Below are positions 8,817-18,300 of a stretch of DNA of 41,093 nt, one piece after another. Every line of letters begins with the position of its first letter. Position 1 is the first letter of the stretch. The DNA is from an uncultured Bacteroidota bacterium (GTDB taxonomy: Bacteria; Bacteroidota; Bacteroidia; Chitinophagales; Chitinophagaceae). The notes beneath the pieces are model-generated. The model did not search any database. It was not told the origin of the DNA and worked only from the letters and a program-made list of their open reading frames with translations. The stretch is from positions 165,793-206,885 of the forward strand of contig CADEDV010000001.1 of the NCBI GenBank assembly GCA_902826165.1. Direction: 5' to 3'. Position numbers and translations under genes: made by a program.

Positions 8817-9260
8817 ATGAGAAAGATAATTTTATTGGTATTGATTTTTCAACTGGCCTTCCTGGCAAGCATATGTGCACAGGAGAATACCATTCAAAAG
8901 GAAAAGTGGCATTGGGGTGATCCGCTGAAGCAGGACACAAGTGCCGGTTATGTGCAGGTGGTGAAAGTGGATAATGTGCTGTATATATCCGGTGCTGTGG
9001 CAAGGGATGTAACACCGGAAGGGATCACCAGCGTTTACAAAGCGTTAGAAAGATCATTGAAAAGCTTTGGTGCTACTTTTCAAAATGTGGTGAAAGAAAA
9101 CCTGTACACTACAGATATGGAAGCCATGAAAAAATACAATGACAGCCGTAAAGTATTTTACAAAGGCGATTTCCCGGCAGCTACCTGGATGCAGGTGGCC
9201 AGGTTATATATGCATGATGCCCGGCTGGAAGTGGAACTGATCGCACATTTACCCAAATAA
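8817..9260 (+). CDS. Exported RidA/YjgF-family protein lacking the catalytic arginine
   Basis: A 147-residue Rid-family (YjgF/YER057c/UK114) fold preceded by a signal peptide (MRKIILLVLIFQLAFLASICAQ), so it acts outside the cytoplasm. Classical RidA is a cytosolic 2-imino/enamino acid deaminase. Conserved family features are VDNVLYISGAVARD, the SLKSFGATFQNVVKENLYTTD helix region and the C-terminal VARL...LEVELIA strand. Where E. coli RidA has FPARS with catalytic Arg105, this protein has FPAAT, so the residue that holds the substrate carboxylate is lost. Deaminase activity is therefore doubtful, and another ligand-binding or hydrolase role is possible. It follows a terminator and ends 16 bp from a convergent gene, so it is transcribed alone. 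Confidence 0.88.
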   Translation: MRKIILLVLIFQLAFLASICAQENTIQKEKWHWGDPLKQDTSAGYVQVVKVDNVLYISGAVARDVTPEGITSVYKALERSLKSFGATFQNVVKENLYTTDMEAMKKYNDSRKVFYKGDFPAATWMQVARLYMHDARLEVELIAHLPK

Positions 9261-9276
9261 AAATACTACTGGTTAT

Positions 9277-10572
9277 TTAAGGGATAAACGGGGCATTTTT
9301 TACTGTATCGGTCACAACGAATACTTCATATAGAATAACTGCTCCGTACAGGAGCATAGTAATGATAAGCCCGTACATAAATATGTTGTAAGATATTCTC
9401 AGCTGCCTGTATTTTTTAGCCAGCACTACGCCGAGAAAGTAAAGGTCCTTTACCATACTGCTGTAGAGATAATCCCGGTCGGCCAGTAACTCCTTCATTG
9501 CCCAGTCATAGTCGGGCAAACTCATGTTATGAAAATTACCGAAGAATAAAAGGTTGGTTTTTTTATTCTGGATATCCTCTTTGGTAAAAGTGCCCTGCGA
9601 CACATTCGGCCTGGTAGCTCTGATGGCGAATACGATGGTGGCCACGCAGACCAGGATCAGGGTGGTGGTGGGGATGATCAGGTTCCTGTTCTCATCCAGG
9701 TGACGGATCAATACAGAAATAACAACCGAAAGGATGATGGAGTTAACGGAGATCATGATATTGGCCTTACTGTCTGCCATCTGGCTCAGTGTGTTGTGAT
9801 TGTTGGCCATGATCCTGAATACTGTGGATATACCTCTTTCCGTCTGGTTGTATTTCTCTCTTTTCTTTTTGTTCTCAGCTTCTTTTGCAGATTCTTCCGG
9901 GAAAACGGTCAGCAGCGCATCTTCCTTCTCTTTTTTAGTTTTTTTCTTAGGGTTTTCCGGTGATTTCATATCATCTGACCGGTTGCGGATAGATGATATG
10001 TGCTGCTCTTTTACCGGCTGTAATTTTCTTCTGCCGTAATCAGTGAAGTACTTGTGATTTTCCATAAAAGAAATATTCATCTTCCGCCATTTCTTTTTGG
10101 AAATTTCTTCGTCAGAAACTTCAGAGAGTTCCTGTCTCAATTCCTCGTTGATTGTTTTGAAATCATCAGTACCGAGATGAAAAAGATCAGCATCACAGAG
10201 GATTTGTTCGATCAGCGTAACAGGCGACTGGGGCATTTTGGTAGCTTCGATACAGCGGGTTACTTTTTCAATAAGGGCGGCTCCTGCCTGCTGCTCCTGT
10301 AAAAAAGCGGAGACCAGTTGAACGCTGATCGCTTCATGCCCTTTGCCCTGGCCACCGGTGAAACCGGTATCATGAAACCAGGCGGCAAGGGTAACGGCTT
10401 TTCGGTCTTCCGGTTGTAACTGGTAATAGTCGGCCATTTCTTCCGTGGCACGAACAACCTGCATCGTATGATTCAGGTTGTGATACCTGAAGCTTTTACT
10501 AACTTTAGTTTGAAAAATATCTGTAACGAATTCCCGTGCAGCAGCGATCAGGTCGGTTTGTGGTTCAGTCAT
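9277..10572 (-). CDS. HD-domain phosphohydrolase fused to a Pycsar-type membrane effector domain (PycTM/DUF5706)
   Basis: A 431-residue two-part protein. Residues 10-200 are an HD phosphohydrolase domain with His35, the His67-Asp68 doublet in AAWFHDTGF, His79 and the CDADL segment at 126-130, the expected metal ligands. A lysine/glutamate-rich linker (about 203-245) follows. The C-terminal part begins ISTVFRIMANNHNTLSQMA, continues with SKANIMISVNSIILSVVISV (TM1) and LIIPTTTLILVCVATIVFAI (TM2), and has a last membrane helix near 395-418. This matches the family named after the Pycsar effector PycTM, in which cyclic pyrimidine nucleotides trigger membrane damage against phages. No nucleotide cyclase is adjacent. 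The HD domain could degrade the messenger or sense it; that is inference. The divergent neighbour starts only 16 bp away. Confidence 0.85.
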   Translation of the reverse strand: MTEPQTDLIAAAREFVTDIFQTKVSKSFRYHNLNHTMQVVRATEEMADYYQLQPEDRKAVTLAAWFHDTGFTGGQGKGHEAISVQLVSAFLQEQQAGAALIEKVTRCIEATKMPQSPVTLIEQILCDADLFHLGTDDFKTINEELRQELSEVSDEEISKKKWRKMNISFMENHKYFTDYGRRKLQPVKEQHISSIRNRSDDMKSPENPKKKTKKEKEDALLTVFPEESAKEAENKKKREKYNQTERGISTVFRIMANNHNTLSQMADSKANIMISVNSIILSVVISVLIRHLDENRNLIIPTTTLILVCVATIVFAIRATRPNVSQGTFTKEDIQNKKTNLLFFGNFHNMSLPDYDWAMKELLADRDYLYSSMVKDLYFLGVVLAKKYRQLRISYNIFMYGLIITMLLYGAVILYEVFVVTDTVKNAPFIP

Positions 10573-10588
10573 ACTTTAAAATTTGCAC

Positions 10589-11479
10589 ATGCTAAATTTA
10601 GACAAAAACAGTTATAACAGGCTGTTGAAAATTAAAACGGGGGCTAAGCTTATTCTTTTTACTGCCCTTTTTTTGGGATTATACGGGTGTGAATCAGAAA
10701 GGGTGACCTATACCCCGGCTGGTTATGATATTACAAAACCTGATGATGCGGAATTAGGGAATAAGCTGCGAGAGGTTTCGGGTATTTGCTGGATCAATGA
10801 CAGCCTGATGCTGGCCAATAATGATGAGAGCGGGAAAATTTTTGTGGTCAACCTCAGCGATATGAAAGATTTTGATTATCGCAATGTAAAATTTGGCGAG
10901 AAAAACGATTACGAGGATATCGTTAAAGTGGATTCAGCTATTTACATACTCATCAGTACCGGCCAGATCGTGGAAGTAACCAATTATAAGCAGGAGGATA
11001 GTATACAAACTAAAACCGTTGCTTCGCTGGCGGGTAAGAATGAGTTTGAAGCCATGTATTATGATCAGGGAGTTCACTCACTGATCATGCTTTGTAAAAG
11101 CTGTCATAAAGAAAAGGACCAGGTAAGAACGGCGTTCCGGTTTGATCTTGCTACTATGACCCTGATTGATACGCCTTATTATAAGATTGATATCGGGACG
11201 ATAAGAAAAAAATTAGAGGACAACCGTGTTGAATTCCGGCCTTCTGCTGCTGCTATCCACCCCCTGCAGAACAAACTATATATTGTTTCCTCTATTGGAA
11301 AACTGTTAGTGATAACGGATACTAAAGGAAAAGTGGAACAGGCGATAGCGATTTCCCCAACGATGTTCCCCCAGCCTGAAGGCTTAACTTTTGCGGCTAA
11401 TGGAGATATGTTTATTTCCAATGAAGCAGCTACCGATGAAAGAGCAACCCTTTTAAGATTTGTTTATAAGAAACAGTAA
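10589..11479 (+). CDS. SdiA-regulated-like beta-propeller lipoprotein
   Basis: About 296 residues when started at the ATG at 10589; an in-frame TTG lies 6 bp upstream. A basic N-terminus leads into a hydrophobic core and lipobox LYGC, so the mature protein should be a lipoprotein. The rest resembles the SdiA-regulated (YjiK-type) six-bladed propeller family: LREVSGICWINDSLMLANND, DYEDIVKVDSAIYIL, EFEAMYYD and a final QPEGLTFAANGDMFISNE. These proteins have no proven enzymatic role. A CKSCHKE stretch places two cysteines three residues apart, but there is no third haem-type residue. It is divergent from the HD-PycTM gene and convergent with the phosphoesterase gene, ending 4 bp from it. Confidence 0.75.
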   Translation: MLNLDKNSYNRLLKIKTGAKLILFTALFLGLYGCESERVTYTPAGYDITKPDDAELGNKLREVSGICWINDSLMLANNDESGKIFVVNLSDMKDFDYRNVKFGEKNDYEDIVKVDSAIYILISTGQIVEVTNYKQEDSIQTKTVASLAGKNEFEAMYYDQGVHSLIMLCKSCHKEKDQVRTAFRFDLATMTLIDTPYYKIDIGTIRKKLEDNRVEFRPSAAAIHPLQNKLYIVSSIGKLLVITDTKGKVEQAIAISPTMFPQPEGLTFAANGDMFISNEAATDERATLLRFVYKKQ

Positions 11480-11483
11480 TGTA

Positions 11484-12584
11484 TTATAACCGGAACAACG
11501 TGTTACTATATGTTTTCTGAATGCTTTCACCGACAGTATAAAAAGAAACAGTAACCCACTTCGTGTTTGAAATTTCCAGTACAGAAAATCCCGGGGAGTT
11601 GACTGCGTATAGACTATTCTTCTTCTTTTTTACCCGGGTGGATTTGCAACCACCACCGCTGACAATATTATAGCGGCTTCCATCTTTTATCAGTTGCAGG
11701 CTGTGTTCATGCCCGGCTGCAAAGACAACATTAGGGAAACTGCCGGCTGCACTTTCCAGTTCACTAACCATTTTTTTATAGGTCCTGTTTTTCAGGTCCT
11801 GTTTGGAAATACCCATGGAACGGAGTAAAGGGTAAAGAGAGCCAATTACGGGTAGCGGGATGTATAGTCCTTTTTTAATATCGGTTAAAGGGAAAATGTG
11901 CTGTTTCAGTGTAAAATAACCGCCATGAATGCCATTGCTCTTTAGCGGGTGATGGCTGGCAACTACGACCAGCTTACCGGTATTCTTTGTAATGATCTCC
12001 CTGATCTTGTTTGTTAATGCTTCTTTGGTTGTACAGGAGCAACCTGATCCCTCTCCCGGTTTTTCATCACTATGCAGCCACCACTGGCTGTCAAATAAAA
12101 CCAGGACAGCATCACTTCCCAATGGCAGTTCAACCGGTCCCGGGCAGCCTTTCTCCGGATAGAATTTTACATTGCTTTTGTGGATAGAATCATCGACGTA
12201 TTGTTGCTGGCGCATAATAGCTTCAAGTCCGCCTTTGTGCGCATCATTCCAGTCGTGATTGCCCGGGATGATATATACAAGAGATTCTGTGCTATCTGCA
12301 ACTGCCAGTTGTGAATTAAGGATAATTTTGGCCTCGTTGTAGAAATGATGCCCGGGTTCAGGGAGACCCTCATCATAAATATTATCACCGAGATAAACGA
12401 TGGTAGTCTGTTTGTTCAAAGGAATGGTCTTCCTTACGGCTTCGGCCACCGGGTGGCGACCATCTGTTAATTTACCGGCATCACCTATCAGTACAATACG
12501 ACGGATAATACTGTCGGATTGAGCTGAACCGGCAAGCTGTATGATTAAAAAAAGGATGACCAGGATCGTATTTTTTTTCATCAT
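11484..12584 (-). CDS. Exported calcineurin-like metallophosphoesterase
   Basis: A 366-residue periplasmic phosphoesterase. The signal peptide is MMKKNTILVILFLIIQLAGSAQ. All five metal-site blocks are present: GDAG (34-37), YLGDNIYDEG (GDN at 66-68), PGNHDW (107-112), SHHP (in VVASHHPLKSNG) and AGHEH. It should form a two-metal site that hydrolyses phosphomono- or diesters; purple-acid-phosphatase-like enzymes are the closest comparison. The ending IQKTYSNTLFRL is not a T9SS sorting tail. It is divergent from the Omp85/kinase-like gene (starts 154 bp apart), which suggests shared control and perhaps a shared substrate. My recollection, not checked here, is that a phosphoesterase domain of this type is fused to an Omp85-type barrel in some related bacteria. 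Confidence 0.9.
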   Translation of the reverse strand: MMKKNTILVILFLIIQLAGSAQSDSIIRRIVLIGDAGKLTDGRHPVAEAVRKTIPLNKQTTIVYLGDNIYDEGLPEPGHHFYNEAKIILNSQLAVADSTESLVYIIPGNHDWNDAHKGGLEAIMRQQQYVDDSIHKSNVKFYPEKGCPGPVELPLGSDAVLVLFDSQWWLHSDEKPGEGSGCSCTTKEALTNKIREIITKNTGKLVVVASHHPLKSNGIHGGYFTLKQHIFPLTDIKKGLYIPLPVIGSLYPLLRSMGISKQDLKNRTYKKMVSELESAAGSFPNVVFAAGHEHSLQLIKDGSRYNIVSGGGCKSTRVKKKKNSLYAVNSPGFSVLEISNTKWVTVSFYTVGESIQKTYSNTLFRL

Positions 12585-12738
12585 AGAAACAGGGGTAGTT
12601 GTAAAAAACAGTATAGTAAGTTATGGAAAACCTGCCTCTAATAGTCAGAAAAGGGCATATTTTGAGGTTTGCTTAAAAGTTGTACCTTAAAAGACCCGCC
12701 GGAAACGACAACCAACGTAAACGAAAAAACCTGCAACC

Positions 12739-15288
12739 ATGAAACTGCTTCGCCTGCTGATGGCATCGCTTCTGATTCCTGCAATGGATAGTGATGCACA
12801 GGTTCAACAGGATTCTGCCGTAGCGGCAGGATCAACTGCTTTTAAAATTAACGGGTCTAAAAAATTCTGGATGGGGGCTAATTATCGCCAGGAATGGAAG
12901 ACCCCGGTTAAAGCTCCTGTTATTCATATTGGTAGCGAGTATGGCGGGTTAACACCTGTTAAACGGGGTGGTGGGAAACAAACCAGGTCTTTGCGGCTGG
13001 AAGATGCCGGCGGCAAACAATACACACTCCGGTCAATCCAGAAATTCATTACCAGTAAAACATTACCCGGCGATTTGCAAAGTGAAGCGGCTGCTGATCT
13101 TGTAGCCGATGGGGTATCGGCTTCTTATCCATATTCAGCCTTATCTGTAGGCACACTGGCTGATGCAGCAGGTATTCCCCATAACAATGCAAAGCTGGTG
13201 TACATACCTGATGATCCGAAACTAGGAGAGTACCGGGCAGATTTTGCCAATATGCTGGCTTTGTATGAACAAAGGCTACCTGATTCTGTCGGTAAAGGTT
13301 TTGATACGAATGAGGTGGCCGATAAACTGAAAGATGATAATGATAATGATATTGATCAGCATGCTTTATTGAATGTGCGGATACTGGATATGTTCATCAT
13401 GGATTTTGACCGGCATGAAGATCAGTGGATATGGGGAGCATGGGATAATGGCAAAGGCAAAACCTTTTTCCCGGTGGCCAAAGACCGTGACCAGGCTTTT
13501 TATATCAACCAGGGTTTGTTGCCGGGGGTGGTAAAATGGCCCTGGCTGGTGCCGCAACTGGAAGGGCTGAAGCCGAAAATGAAAAATGTGAACCGTTTTA
13601 ATTTTGCGGCCCGTAATGTGGATCGGTTCTTCCTGAACCAACTGAATAAGGCCGACTGGAAACAAGCAACAGAAAATTTCTTAACGAAGATGACCGATGC
13701 GGTGATAGAAAAGGCGTTGGATCAGCAACCCCCGGAGATACGATCTGTTTCAGCTGATAAAATAAAGACAGTACTGAAGGAAAGGCGTAAGAACCTGCTG
13801 GCAGAGACCATGCAGTACTACCGTTTTCTTGCACAGATCGTGGATATAACAGGAAGCGATAAGAAAGAATTACTTGATATTACCCGTAATAGTGATGGTT
13901 CTGTTTTAATACAGGTATATAAGATCACCAAAGAAGGGCAGCAGTCAACTAAAATGTATGAACGGAAATTTGATCCCGGGGAAACAAAGGAACTGCGATT
14001 GTATTCATTTGGGGGGGATGATAAATTTATTATTCATGGTGATAATGATAAGATAAAGATCCGGATGATTGGCGGTGACGGGCAGGATGTTTTTGAAAAC
14101 ACAGGTTCAGGTAAAGGAAGTATTGTATATGATATCAAATCGGGTAAGAATACAATGACCGGCAGCTTCCGTAATAAAATGGCCAATGATACCATTGTGA
14201 ACAGTTACCAGCGTATCTATTATAAATATGACCAGGCTATTCCCTTTGTGTCTGTCGGCTATAACCAGGATGATGGTGTATTCCTCGGGGCTTCGCTGAA
14301 ACTGATCAGGCACGGATTCAGGAAATCACCGTATAAAACCATGCACCAGTTCAGCATCAATCATGCCCTGGCCACCAGTGCTTTTAACTTTCGCTGGTAT
14401 TCGGAATATATTGATGCGCTTGGAAGGAATAATGACCTGCTGACTGATATTGATATCAAGGCGCCGGATAACACGACCAATTTTTTTGGCTACGGCATCA
14501 ATACCATTTATGATAAATCACAACCCGGAAGGTTTCGCTACTACCGGGCCCGTTACCAGGTGGGAGATGTTTCAGTACTGATGAGAACAAAAATATCAGA
14601 GAAAGTAACTTTTGCATTAGGCCCTACTTTCCAGTTCTATGGTTTTGATTCGGATGATAATAATAACCGGTATATCCTGCTTACCGGGTTGAACGGGCTT
14701 GATCCAAATACCTTATTTGAAAAACAATCCTATATCGGTGGGAAGTTTTCATTGACAGTAGATACAAGAGATAATAAAGTGATGCCGCAAAAGGGAATCA
14801 ATTTCATGATAGGGGTGAGGCATTTATCAGGACTGAATGATGTTAGTTATACAGTAACTCAATTAAATTCAGAACTAACCTTCCACCTCAATTTGTCTCC
14901 TAACAGGCTGCTGTTGAGTAACCGTATTGGTGCAGGTCGCAATTTTGGAGATTTTGAGTTTTACCAGGCCCAATACCTCGGCAGTGAGGATAATTTAAGA
15001 GGCTACCGGAAATTCCGGTTTGCAGGCCGTTCCAAAGTATTTAATAATACAGAGCTGCGCTGGCGGCTGGCAAATCTTAAAACCTATTTATTCCCTGCCT
15101 CTTTTGGTGTATTGGCATTTGCGGATGCTGGACGTATCTGGGCAGATAATAATACCAGTAATAAATGGGTGAGCGGATACGGAGCTGGTTTTTGGTTCTC
15201 GCCGTTAAAACGTATTGTGCTTACGCTTAGCTATGCCACTTCACCGGAGGACAAATTGCTGCTGATTGGTTTTGGGTGGAAATTCTGA
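12739..15288 (+). CDS. Omp85/BamA-TamA-type outer-membrane barrel with N-terminal kinase-like domain
   Basis: An 849-residue outer-membrane protein. A short signal peptide (residues 1-20) precedes a domain of roughly 330 residues. This has the features of an atypical kinase fold: QYTLRSIQK (candidate ATP-binding Lys), DFDRHEDQW at 222-230 (like a catalytic-loop DRHxxN) and PVAKDRDQAF at 245-254 (candidate metal-binding Asp). After a middle region with FGGDDKFIIHG and GGDGQDVFEN, the C-terminal 350 residues form a surface-antigen/Omp85 barrel. That part contains FSLTVDTRDNKVMPQKG and LGSEDNLRGYRKFRFAGRS and ends in GFGWKF with the expected terminal Phe. No POTRA repeats are evident. The barrel call is firm; the kinase-like call is pattern-based. 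It is paired with the divergent phosphoesterase gene. Confidence 0.85.
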   Translation: MKLLRLLMASLLIPAMDSDAQVQQDSAVAAGSTAFKINGSKKFWMGANYRQEWKTPVKAPVIHIGSEYGGLTPVKRGGGKQTRSLRLEDAGGKQYTLRSIQKFITSKTLPGDLQSEAAADLVADGVSASYPYSALSVGTLADAAGIPHNNAKLVYIPDDPKLGEYRADFANMLALYEQRLPDSVGKGFDTNEVADKLKDDNDNDIDQHALLNVRILDMFIMDFDRHEDQWIWGAWDNGKGKTFFPVAKDRDQAFYINQGLLPGVVKWPWLVPQLEGLKPKMKNVNRFNFAARNVDRFFLNQLNKADWKQATENFLTKMTDAVIEKALDQQPPEIRSVSADKIKTVLKERRKNLLAETMQYYRFLAQIVDITGSDKKELLDITRNSDGSVLIQVYKITKEGQQSTKMYERKFDPGETKELRLYSFGGDDKFIIHGDNDKIKIRMIGGDGQDVFENTGSGKGSIVYDIKSGKNTMTGSFRNKMANDTIVNSYQRIYYKYDQAIPFVSVGYNQDDGVFLGASLKLIRHGFRKSPYKTMHQFSINHALATSAFNFRWYSEYIDALGRNNDLLTDIDIKAPDNTTNFFGYGINTIYDKSQPGRFRYYRARYQVGDVSVLMRTKISEKVTFALGPTFQFYGFDSDDNNNRYILLTGLNGLDPNTLFEKQSYIGGKFSLTVDTRDNKVMPQKGINFMIGVRHLSGLNDVSYTVTQLNSELTFHLNLSPNRLLLSNRIGAGRNFGDFEFYQAQYLGSEDNLRGYRKFRFAGRSKVFNNTELRWRLANLKTYLFPASFGVLAFADAGRIWADNNTSNKWVSGYGAGFWFSPLKRIVLTLSYATSPEDKLLLIGFGWKF

Positions 15289-15310
15289 TAATGCCAAGTA
15301 TATGATTGCA

Positions 15311-15341
15311 AAATCCCGGTCAGCTGACCGGGATTTTTATG
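15311..15341. terminator. Bidirectional palindromic terminator between convergent genes
   Basis: A perfect 26-bp palindrome without loop (15311-15336): AAATCCCGGTCAG followed by its exact complement. It is flanked by TTTTTAT on the plus side and TTTTGC on the minus side. It serves the Omp85 gene (stop 15288) and the convergent T9SS gene (stop 15366). Confidence 0.85.
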
Positions 15342-15365
15342 TAAAAGGTTTAAAATGTGTCGTTC

Positions 15366-18300
15366 TTATTTTTTCATTACCATTTTGGTTAACACTTTAT
15401 CATTATTTCTCACCTGCAGTATATAGATACCGGCAGCAAGATTCTCTGTCTGATCCATGCTTAGGCTGTTAGTACCTGCCTTAATAAGCATGCTCTTTTT
15501 CTTCAGTGTTCTTCCGGAAAGGTCGGTGATTAGTACATCAATTTTAGTATCTGCAGGACTATACACATCAAACAACAACTCGCTTGCAAATGGATTAATG
15601 ACAGTACCCAATGCAAATTCCTGTTGTTCTTTATTCAGGCTGATGATACGGGAATATTTTGATTGGGTGGCCGTGATCATTTTGATCCTGTACCATGCTT
15701 TATCGGCAAGTAAAACAGGGTCGTTAAATACATAGTAGTTAGTTTCTGCGGTCGGATTATTCTGACCAGTAATACTACCCACCTGGATGAACTGGGTACC
15801 GTTACTGCTTTTTTCCACCATAAAACTCACAGGTTCATTTTCTTTGGATGTGCTCCAACTGATCTTTGCTTTTCCGGCAACAAGTTGCCCGGATGCTGAT
15901 AACAGGTCCACATCAAGAAGGGGTCCGCAATCTGTCAGTACATCCAGGTTAATGGTAACAGGATCGGAGGACTGGCAGTTAGGATCAGTAAGGTTTGTGG
16001 CTGTTGTACCTACCACTACCCTGTAACGATCTCCATCATTAGCTGCAGTAGTAAATGCAGGTGGTACTGTATAAGATAATACGTAAGAATAGGCAGAGCC
16101 ATTCCATACGGGGGTTGTGGAACCACTGGTGCCACCGATATCAACCCAGGTAACGCCTCCGTCCGTACTGTGCTGCCATTTATAATAACTGTAGTTATCA
16201 AAATAGGAACTCACAGTATCAGTAATGATGATGGAGTTGCCTTCACAAATGGTTGGATTGTTGGAGGGTGAGTACTGCATATTCGGCAGACAGGTAGCCA
16301 CTGCAATATCATCCAGCGCCCAGTCGTTACCACCACCACCCTGTGAGTTATTGCGGATAGAAAAAGTAGCCGTAGTTTGTGCAGGTCCTGTTCTGAAAAC
16401 AAAACCCCTTTTCAGCCAGCCCAGCGTATCTATATCACCTGTATTATAATAATCAACATCGTTCAGCAGGAAAGCCAGGTTAGGATAAACACCAGGATAA
16501 CCATTTGAAGGCGATGTTACAGTACCAGCAAACTGGGCCCCCACAGAATCCACGCCACAGGTTGTACACACATTTCTGACCCAGGCAGAGAACTCATAAT
16601 AAGTATTGGGACAGAGATTAGTAAGTGTCTGCCGGTATATTTCTGAAGCCACATAATCAGCATTTACAAGCAGCATATAGCCGCTGTTATCATCACTATC
16701 AGGCGGAATATTACCAATTGCATTGTTAGTACCAGTATGATCACCATCAACATACCAGTGACCGCCAAACATTTTATTATTACAATGAAGAGGGTCGGTA
16801 GGTGCTAGACCGGTTCCGCAGTTAGGTATTTGTCTAGCATTCCGGTTGTTCCCACTACGGGGGCTGATATTCTTCACGATACCATAACGGCCATCACCTA
16901 CAGCATTATAAGCATTCACTTCATTAATGAATGTATAACCAGTTATTGGCGCAGTAAGGTCAGTTGCTCTGTTCAGGTTGGTGCCGGATCCAAAAGTTCC
17001 GCCAAATTCCGAGGCGTTATTAATACCAATACTATTGGCGCAAAGTGTTAAGGGGTCACTGATCACAATTTTAAACGGGGTTGCTGTTAATGTTACATCG
17101 GGTCCCCCGATGGAAGTCTGGTAGATAAACTGACCCGGGTTTAAAGTAATTGTATCGCCTGGAAGACCGGTTACCACTACACGAAAAGCAGTGGCAAACA
17201 ATAAACCTCCGCCACCTCTCGGGTTATTAGAATTAGACATTCTGCCAGTAGCAGATACTGATTCTGTGGATGTATTGTCTGGTGGTGTTGAAGGGCCATA
17301 CCCGCCAAAACCAATATTCATCCTGATATTATATTCACCCGGCGGAGGTGAGACGAGGTAAGTAGCTGCATCATCACCTGCAGCCTGGGTATAGGTTTTA
17401 TAGTCTAAGCCTTCATTCGTAATTATTTTGATCGGTGCATCTGCCGGTGCTGTGGCAATAGTTGTATTTGTGGGAATATTGTCCACATAGCGCAAACCAT
17501 ACATGGTACCAACAGTATGGTTAATCGTCATTCTAATTTCCAATACATCGCCGGTTTGCACCACGCCACCCGTTGTTTTGCGGGTAATGTTTACATAGCT
17601 GTTACCAAAACGAACCGGTAAACCGCTGGTGGTAGCGCAGATATTGAATCTTGCATTACCATTTGGTAGGGGAGCCGTTCTGGAATATACCCGTACATAG
17701 TAAGTATTGCCTGCCGTTAAAGCTGGTGTGGTAACAGCAGTGCCGGAATTACAGGCGATAGATGTTAAAGAACCGCAGCTGCCTGATAATATTTCAATAC
17801 CCGAATTTGTAAAATTGGCACCAAGGCTGCTCATGGTAATAGTGGTGGCGATATTGCTGGCAGCTGTAAATTTATACCATACATCATAGGCGTTTGGCCC
17901 GGTACAACTGCCGCCAAGTGGTACGGCAGAGGGTGTGGCACCTGCCATATTTCCGGGATTATTACTACAGCTGTTGAATACGGGTAAATTAATTGCACCG
18001 GCACATTCATCATTAGACGGAGCTGAGGTTACAGGATCTGTAACACAGATATCAAAACCTGTCCCGGTTGGTGCTGAAGGGGCGGCGACAGTAGTAGAGA
18101 AAACTCTTATAAAGTAAGTTGTGCCTGGTGTTAGGTAATCTGCTGTAATGGAATTGACGCCACAATAAAAAGATGTAAATGTACCTCCGCAGTTATTGGA
18201 TAAAAGCTGGATGCCGGGATTAGTGAAATTGACACCTATATTACTCAGGGTGATGGTTGGATTGGTTGTTTGAGCCACGAACCGGTACCATACATCTCTT

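Noticed and set aside
11480-11530. Possible shared terminator between the convergent lipoprotein and phosphoesterase genes
   Set aside because: AGAAACAGTAA and TTACTATATGTTTTCT pair only with several gaps and there is no clean T-run.
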